Assembly: GCA_003645805.1 (NCBI GenBank)
Contig: QNCL01000025.1
Coordinates: 1-10,777, forward strand
DNA length: 10,777 nucleotides
DNA from: Candidatus Omnitrophota bacterium
GTDB lineage: Bacteria; Omnitrophota; 4484-213
Direction: 5' to 3'
In this document: piece by piece, positions 6,795 through 10,777 of the stretch
Position numbering within the stretch: the stretch's first letter is position 1
Layout: every line of letters starts with the position of its first letter
Made by a program: the position numbers and the translations under genes
Notes under the pieces: generated by a model
Seen by the model: only the letters and a program-made list of their open reading frames with translations
Database searches by the model: none
What the model was told of the DNA's origin: nothing

Positions 6795-8339
6795 ATGGAA
6801 GGAGTAGGAGTTCTGGATTTTGGTTCCCAGTATACCCAGTTGATCGCTCGCCGGATAAGAGAATGTAAGGTATATTCTCAGATATTGCCTTATAATATTT
6901 CTCCCCAAGAGATTGTAAGGAGAGGAATTAAAGCCTTGATATTCTCTGGAGGACCAGAGAGTGTCAGAGAGGGGAATGTTCCATTATGCAATAGGAAGGT
7001 TTTTGATCTGGGAATTCCTATCTTGGGTATCTGTTATGGAGCGCAGTTAATGGCTAAGATGTTAGGGGGGAGAGTAGAGAAGGGAGAGAAGAGAGAGTAT
7101 GGAAAGACTGTGATCTATCTTAATAAAAGAGAGGGATTATTTAAGGGATTAGCAGAAAAAGAGATAGTATGGATGAGCCATAGCGATTGCATTACCGCTC
7201 TTCCTCATGGGTTCAAGAGAATTGCCTTTACCGAACACTCTCCTATAGCCGCAATGGAAGATGAGAAGAGAAGGTTCTATGGATTACAGTTCCATCCTGA
7301 GGTAACCCATACCCCAAAAGGAAAGAGAATTCTAAAGAATTTTTTGCGTATAGCCGGATGTGCGCCCACCTGGAATATGCACTCCTTCATAGAGAGGACG
7401 ATAAAGGAATTAAGAGCCAAGATAGGAGAAGAGAAAGTGCTTTGTGCTTTAAGTGGAGGGGTAGATTCTTCAGTTCTATCTGTTCTTTTATATCGAGCAA
7501 TAGGAAGGAATCTGATTGCGGTCTTTATTGACAATGGGCTTCTTAGAAAAGGAGAAAAGAAACTTGTGCAAGAACGGTTTAAGGCTTATGGGATAGATAT
7601 AAGGGTGATAAATGCTCAGAATCTCTTTCTTGAAGCGCTGAAAGGGGTAGAGGATCCGGAAAGAAAGCGAAGAATTATAGGGAGGTTGTTTATAAAAGTG
7701 TTTACCGAAGAAGCAAAGAGACTAATAGAGTTGGGTGAGAGAAGAATTAGATTTTTAGCCCAGGGAACTCTCTATCCGGATGTGATAGAATCTGTTTCGC
7801 CTTTTGGAGGACCTTCAAGTACTATTAAAACCCATCATAATGTAGGAGGATTACCCAAGAGGTTGGGATTTTCTTTAATCGAGCCTTTGCGGGAGTTATT
7901 TAAGGATGAGGTGCGCAGATTGGGAAGAGAATTAGGGCTTCCTGAGGAGATAATCTATCGTCAACCTTTCCCGGGACCTGGATTAGCAGTGCGTATTCTG
8001 GGAGAAGTAAGCAAGAGAAAACTGGAAATCTTACGCTTGGCAGATTGGATATTGCTTGAGGAGATAAAGAAAGCAGGTTTATATCATCATCTCTGGCAAT
8101 CTTTCTGCATCCTTCTCCCTGTGCGTTCGGTAGGAATAATGGGGGATAAAAGAACCTATGAGAGGGTAGTGGCTATCCGTGCGGTAGAAAGTGAGGATGC
8201 AATGACTGCGCATTGGGCAAGGCTTCCCTATTCTCTGCTGGAGAGGGTTTCCAATCGGATTATAAATGAAGTGAAGGGAGTAAATCGGGTGGTCTATGAT
8301 ATCTCTTCCAAGCCTCCAAGCACAATAGAGTGGGAGTAA
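6795..8339 (+). CDS. guaA: GMP synthase (glutamine-hydrolysing) GuaA
   Basis: GuaA converts XMP to GMP using ATP and ammonia from glutamine, the last step of guanine nucleotide synthesis. At 514 residues it is a full-length two-domain form. The N-terminal class I amidotransferase (1 to about 190) begins LDFGSQYTQLIARRIRE and has FSGGPESV (50-57), GICYGAQ with nucleophile Cys80, and LQFHPEVTHT with His167 and Glu169. The ATP pyrophosphatase domain follows with the PP-loop SGGVDSS (220-226), AVFIDNGLLRKGE and AQGTLYPDVIES. The C-terminal dimerisation/XMP-binding domain has RQPFPGPGLAVRILGE and ends in the conserved SKPPSTIEWE. The ATG lies 3 bases after the carB stop. The nearest Shine-Dalgarno-like AGAGG (6776-6780) is 14 bases away, so translation probably depends on ribosomes finishing carB. 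Confidence 0.98.
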   Translation: MEGVGVLDFGSQYTQLIARRIRECKVYSQILPYNISPQEIVRRGIKALIFSGGPESVREGNVPLCNRKVFDLGIPILGICYGAQLMAKMLGGRVEKGEKREYGKTVIYLNKREGLFKGLAEKEIVWMSHSDCITALPHGFKRIAFTEHSPIAAMEDEKRRFYGLQFHPEVTHTPKGKRILKNFLRIAGCAPTWNMHSFIERTIKELRAKIGEEKVLCALSGGVDSSVLSVLLYRAIGRNLIAVFIDNGLLRKGEKKLVQERFKAYGIDIRVINAQNLFLEALKGVEDPERKRRIIGRLFIKVFTEEAKRLIELGERRIRFLAQGTLYPDVIESVSPFGGPSSTIKTHHNVGGLPKRLGFSLIEPLRELFKDEVRRLGRELGLPEEIIYRQPFPGPGLAVRILGEVSKRKLEILRLADWILLEEIKKAGLYHHLWQSFCILLPVRSVGIMGDKRTYERVVAIRAVESEDAMTAHWARLPYSLLERVSNRIINEVKGVNRVVYDISSKPPSTIEWE

Positions 8340-8399
8340 AGGCGAATAAAACCAGATCCTTCCAAAGCCTCCTTTGCTCTCTTCCTTCAGGTTGTGGAG

Positions 8400-8648
8400 A
8401 TGTTTGTAGCGGAGATTTATATTAGACTGAAGAAAGAGGTTGCCGATCCTCAAGGTCTTACCGTTAAAAGCGCCTTAAGTTCGTTGGGTTACAGAAATCT
8501 TGAGGAGGTGAGGATAGGAAAGATAGTGAATATCAAGTTGGAAGCGGGAAGTAAAAAAGAAGCAGAGAGGGAGGTGGAGGAGATGTGCAGGAGGTTGTTA
8601 AGCAATCCTGTAATTGAGGAGTATCAGTTTAAGGTAAGAAGAGAATGA
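8400..8648 (+). CDS. purS: FGAM synthase subunit PurS
   Basis: PurS is the small structural subunit that holds PurQ and PurL together in the three-part phosphoribosylformylglycinamidine synthase (fourth step of purine synthesis). From ATG 8400 it is 82 residues, the usual size. Family features are AEIYIRLKKEVADPQGLTV at the N-terminus, ALSSLGYRNLEEVRIGK in the middle, and the ending EEMCRRLLSNPVIEEYQF. A GTG at 8394 would add two residues (ME). I prefer the ATG because AGG at 8389-8391 lies 8 bases before it but only 2 before the GTG, and MFVAEIYIRLK fits the family start better. The gap after guaA is pyrimidine-rich, unlike its surroundings. The stop TGA overlaps the purQ start. Confidence 0.93.
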   Translation: MFVAEIYIRLKKEVADPQGLTVKSALSSLGYRNLEEVRIGKIVNIKLEAGSKKEAEREVEEMCRRLLSNPVIEEYQFKVRRE

Positions 8649-9340
8649 TGAGGTTTGGGATAGTAGTTTTTCCTGGTTCTAATTGCGATGCCGATTGCTT
8701 TTTCCTGATAAAGAATATCCTCTCTATGCCCGTGGAGTATATCTGGCACAAGCAGACAGATTTAGACGGTTTTGATTGTGTGATTCTGCCTGGAGGATTT
8801 AGTTATGGAGACTATCTGCGCACAGGAGCAATTGCCCGTTTTTCTCCCATAATGCCTGCCATTGTGGAGTTTGCTCAACGCGGAGGGTTGGTAATTGGTA
8901 TCTGCAACGGGTTTCAAATCTTGCTGGAGACAGGTCTTCTTCCGGGAGCAATGCTCACCAATGCTCACTCAAGGTTTATCTGCAGCGAGGTATATCTGAA
9001 GGTAGAGAATACAAACACCCCTTTTACTCATCTGTGCAGAGATAGGTCGGTATTAAAGATTCCTATTGCCCATAATCAAGGAAATTACTACATTGATAAG
9101 AAGGGTCTTGAGGAGATAAATAGGGATAAGCAGATTGTATTTCGCTACTCTGATAAGAAAGGAGAGGTAAGCAGAGCCTCCAATCCTAATGGTTCAGTAG
9201 AGAATATAGCCGGGATCGTGAATAAACAGGGGAATGTTTTGGGAATGATGCCCCATCCCGAGAGAGCGGGAGAGAGGATATTGGGTTCAGAGGATGGGCT
9301 TTTTATCTTTGATTCTGTAATCAAATGGTTAGAGAAGTAA
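8645..9340 (+). CDS. purQ: FGAM synthase glutaminase subunit PurQ
   Basis: PurQ hydrolyses glutamine and supplies ammonia to PurL for conversion of FGAR to FGAM in purine synthesis. The 231 residues form a single class I amidotransferase domain of normal length. Motifs are FGIVVFPGSNCDAD (4-17), ILPGGFSYGDYLRTGAIAR (47-65), the elbow GICNGFQILLE with Cys87, PIAHNQGNYY (140-149), and GMMPHPERA with His204 and Glu206. Two ATG codons are adjacent at 8645 and 8648. The first overlaps the purS stop as ATGA, and the second gives the shorter MRFGIVVF common in the family. Either arrangement implies coupling to purS. The last 16 bases overlap the start of the DUF2061 gene. Confidence 0.96.
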   Translation: MMRFGIVVFPGSNCDADCFFLIKNILSMPVEYIWHKQTDLDGFDCVILPGGFSYGDYLRTGAIARFSPIMPAIVEFAQRGGLVIGICNGFQILLETGLLPGAMLTNAHSRFICSEVYLKVENTNTPFTHLCRDRSVLKIPIAHNQGNYYIDKKGLEEINRDKQIVFRYSDKKGEVSRASNPNGSVENIAGIVNKQGNVLGMMPHPERAGERILGSEDGLFIFDSVIKWLEK

Positions 9341-9552
9341 GAGGGTGGAGAGAAACGCGATTGCGTTCTCTGGTAAAATCGATACTTTACAGAATCCTTT
9401 CCATCACCGGAATGGTCTTTCTTACCTACGCTATTACCAAAGACACCCATACCACCATCTCTATCACTGCTACCTTGCAGGTCTTTCTAATAATACTTTA
9501 TTATTTATACGAAAGAGTTTGGAATAAGGTTGACTGGGGCAGGAAGTTCTGA
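9325..9552 (+). CDS. DUF2061 family small membrane protein, function unknown
   Basis: This is a 75-residue protein with two predicted transmembrane helices (about 19-38 and 44-62) and charged ends. It resembles the DUF2061 family, with ETRLRSLVKSILYRIL near the N-terminus and the hallmark ILYYLYERVWNKVDWGR at the C-terminus. No biochemical role is known to me. The ATG at 9325 lies inside purQ and has no clear Shine-Dalgarno. A TTG at 9361 has GGAGAG 8 bases upstream, but starting there would remove the ETR residues that family members usually carry before RSL. It sits between purQ and purL, whose products act in one complex, so its presence there is unexpected. I infer co-transcription from the 16-base overlap. 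The family call is from memory of the motif, not a search. Confidence 0.8.
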   Translation: MVREVRGWRETRLRSLVKSILYRILSITGMVFLTYAITKDTHTTISITATLQVFLIILYYLYERVWNKVDWGRKF

Positions 9553-9621
9553 GCGAATAACAAGAGAAGGATAAGGAAAGCAGGATTTTTCTCTCCCAAG
9601 GTTTTATTTATAAGAACGAAG

Positions 9622-10777
9622 ATGAACAAGGAAGATAGCACGCTTCGGGTGGCTAAAAGTTTAGGGTTAAACGAGAAGGATCTGGAGAGGATTAGAGGGA
9701 TATTAAAAAGAGAACCTACTTTGACCGAGATAGCAATGTTCTCTGCACAATGGTCAGAGCACTGCGGGTATTCTTCTTCCCGTTATTACCTTAAACTTTT
9801 GCCCCGAAAGGGAAGATGTGAGGTTCTGATTGGAGAGGATGCAGGGGGAATTGTGTGGAAGGATTTGGCAATTATCTTCAAGATAGAGAGTCATAATCAT
9901 CCTTCTTATGTAGAGCCCAAGCAAGGAGCAGCGACCGGAGTGGGAGGGATTATTCGCGATATCTTTGCCAGCGGAGCAAGACCCATTGCTTGCTTGAACT
10001 CTCTGCGCTTTGGGCCACTATCTGAGGAGCGAAACAGATATCTTCTGAGAGAAGTAGTGGAGGGAATCCAATTTTATGGTAATTGTGTAGGTGTGCCTAC
10101 AGTGGGGGGAGAGATATACTTTGAAGAGAGTTATAGGGGCAATTGCCTGGTTAATGTAATGAGCGTTGGGCTGGCTAAGAAAAAGGAACTAATAAAGGCA
10201 CAGGCAAGAGGAAAAGGAAATTCCATTATGTATGTAGGGGCAGCCACAGGTAGAGATGGAATTGGAGGATGTAGTGTGTTGGCTTCCCAGGAGTTGGATA
10301 AGAGGGAGGAAAAGAAACGGCCAAGTGTGCAGATCGGGGATCCTTTTACCGAGAAGTGTTTGATTGAAGCAACCCTTAGGGCTGTGCAGACAGGATATAT
10401 TGTGGGGATGAAGGATATGGGAGCGGCAGGACTTACTTGTGCCAGTAGTGAGATGAGTGCGCAAGGAGATTCGGGTATAGAGATAGATCTGGATAAAGTT
10501 CCCCGCCGAGAGCAAGGGATGGAACCTTGGGAGGTAATGCTTTCAGAATCTCAAGAGAGGATGCTTCTGTGTGTGCAAAGGGGTAAAGAGAAGAAAATCA
10601 GAGACCTCTTTTTAGAATGGGGTTTAAACGCAGTGGTAATTGGAGAAGTAAAAGAAGATGGAATGGTGCGCATTAAGGATAGAGGAAGGATAGTAGCAGA
10701 GATTCCTGCAAAGGCATTGGTCAATGCCCCTGTTTATAGAATGCCTTTCACAAAGCCCTCTTATCTAAAGGAGATAA
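9622..10777 (+). CDS. purL: FGAM synthase large subunit PurL, N-terminal part (3' truncated by window edge)
   Basis: PurL is the ATP-dependent synthetase subunit that forms FGAM from FGAR with PurQ-derived ammonia. The frame is open from ATG 9622 to the last base, giving 385 codons of a family usually 600-750 residues long (the small form that works with PurS and PurQ). Visible motifs are MFSAQWSEHCGYSSSR with the proposed catalytic His47, FKIESHNHPSYVEPKQGAAT (86-105) for Mg-ATP and substrate binding, GVGGIIRDIFASGARPIA, GVPTVGGE, GATGRDGIGG-type loop, QIGDPFTEKCLIEA, KDMGAAGLTCASSEM and MLSESQERM. The SEHCGYS form resembles the Thermotoga-type enzyme more than the common SEHCSYK. Only a weak GAAG precedes the ATG, but the N-terminus aligns with the family. 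It follows the DUF2061 gene after 69 bases, where I see no convincing promoter or terminator. Confidence 0.96.
   Translation, partial: MNKEDSTLRVAKSLGLNEKDLERIRGILKREPTLTEIAMFSAQWSEHCGYSSSRYYLKLLPRKGRCEVLIGEDAGGIVWKDLAIIFKIESHNHPSYVEPKQGAATGVGGIIRDIFASGARPIACLNSLRFGPLSEERNRYLLREVVEGIQFYGNCVGVPTVGGEIYFEESYRGNCLVNVMSVGLAKKKELIKAQARGKGNSIMYVGAATGRDGIGGCSVLASQELDKREEKKRPSVQIGDPFTEKCLIEATLRAVQTGYIVGMKDMGAAGLTCASSEMSAQGDSGIEIDLDKVPRREQGMEPWEVMLSESQERMLLCVQRGKEKKIRDLFLEWGLNAVVIGEVKEDGMVRIKDRGRIVAEIPAKALVNAPVYRMPFTKPSYLKEI

Noticed and set aside
8079..8453. 124-codon open frame on the minus strand over the end of guaA and the purS gap
   Set aside because: It lies opposite the conserved guaA C-terminus, has low-complexity, unfamiliar protein content and no family motif; it is a by-product of the coding strand's composition.
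9345..9527. 60-codon plus-strand frame overlapping the DUF2061 gene
   Set aside because: It is in a different frame from the DUF2061 protein, which has family motifs and membrane helices; this one has none.
9530..9558. TTGACT at the end of the DUF2061 gene as a possible purL promoter
   Set aside because: At 17-19 base spacing the -10 candidates are GCGAAT to GAATAA, too far from TATAAT; the region is also coding.
10189..10515. 108-codon minus-strand frame opposite purL
   Set aside because: Antisense shadow of the conserved purL frame, Cys/His/Ser-rich with no known motif.
1..10777. Search for CRISPR repeats, tRNA/rRNA genes, transposases, toxin-antitoxin or phage defence genes
   Set aside because: None could be seen; every stretch over 140 bases is occupied by a recognised gene.

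Overview
The window is a single-strand (+) stretch of bacterial core-metabolism genes. In order: the 3' end of gltD, a type II-secretion/type IV-pilin-like prepilin gene, hydF, carA, carB, guaA, purS, purQ, a small two-helix DUF2061 membrane protein, and the 5' part of purL. All identifications come from reading conserved motifs; no search was run. HydF, the maturation GTPase of [FeFe]-hydrogenase, points to an anaerobic, hydrogen-metabolising bacterium. The coding strand is rich in purines, with many AGA/AGG arginine, ATA isoleucine and GAG/AAG codons, a usage common in thermophiles and in several uncultivated anaerobic lineages. I cannot assign a phylum from the sequence.

Layout. Positions 1-431 are the C-terminal part of the glutamate synthase small subunit. 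The 139-base gap after it carries a compact set of TTTCCACC-type repeats (444-476) and then a near-consensus sigma-70-type promoter (TTGACA, 17 bases, TAAAAT; 493-521). Downstream, every gene is on the + strand with short gaps or overlaps: prepilin (24-base gap) hydF (49) carA (26-base overlap) carB (3) guaA (60, or 54 with the earlier purS start) purS (4-base overlap) purQ (16-base overlap) DUF2061 (69) purL. I see no convincing intrinsic terminator or second promoter in these gaps, so one long transcript is plausible but unproven.

How the genes fit together. CarA, GuaA and PurQ are three separate class I glutamine amidotransferases, each with a visible Cys-His-Glu triad, and gltD belongs to glutamate synthase, another glutamine-consuming enzyme. 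CarAB makes carbamoyl phosphate for pyrimidines and arginine, PurS/PurQ/PurL form the three-part FGAM synthase of purine synthesis, and GuaA makes GMP. The window therefore groups the points where glutamine nitrogen enters glutamate, pyrimidines and purines. The prepilin, HydF and DUF2061 have no obvious link to that theme.

I find no mobile element, CRISPR array, tRNA or rRNA, and nothing that I can call an undescribed system. The items most worth a second look are the DUF2061 gene inside purSQL, the repeat/promoter element after gltD, and the prepilin with serine before its processing site.
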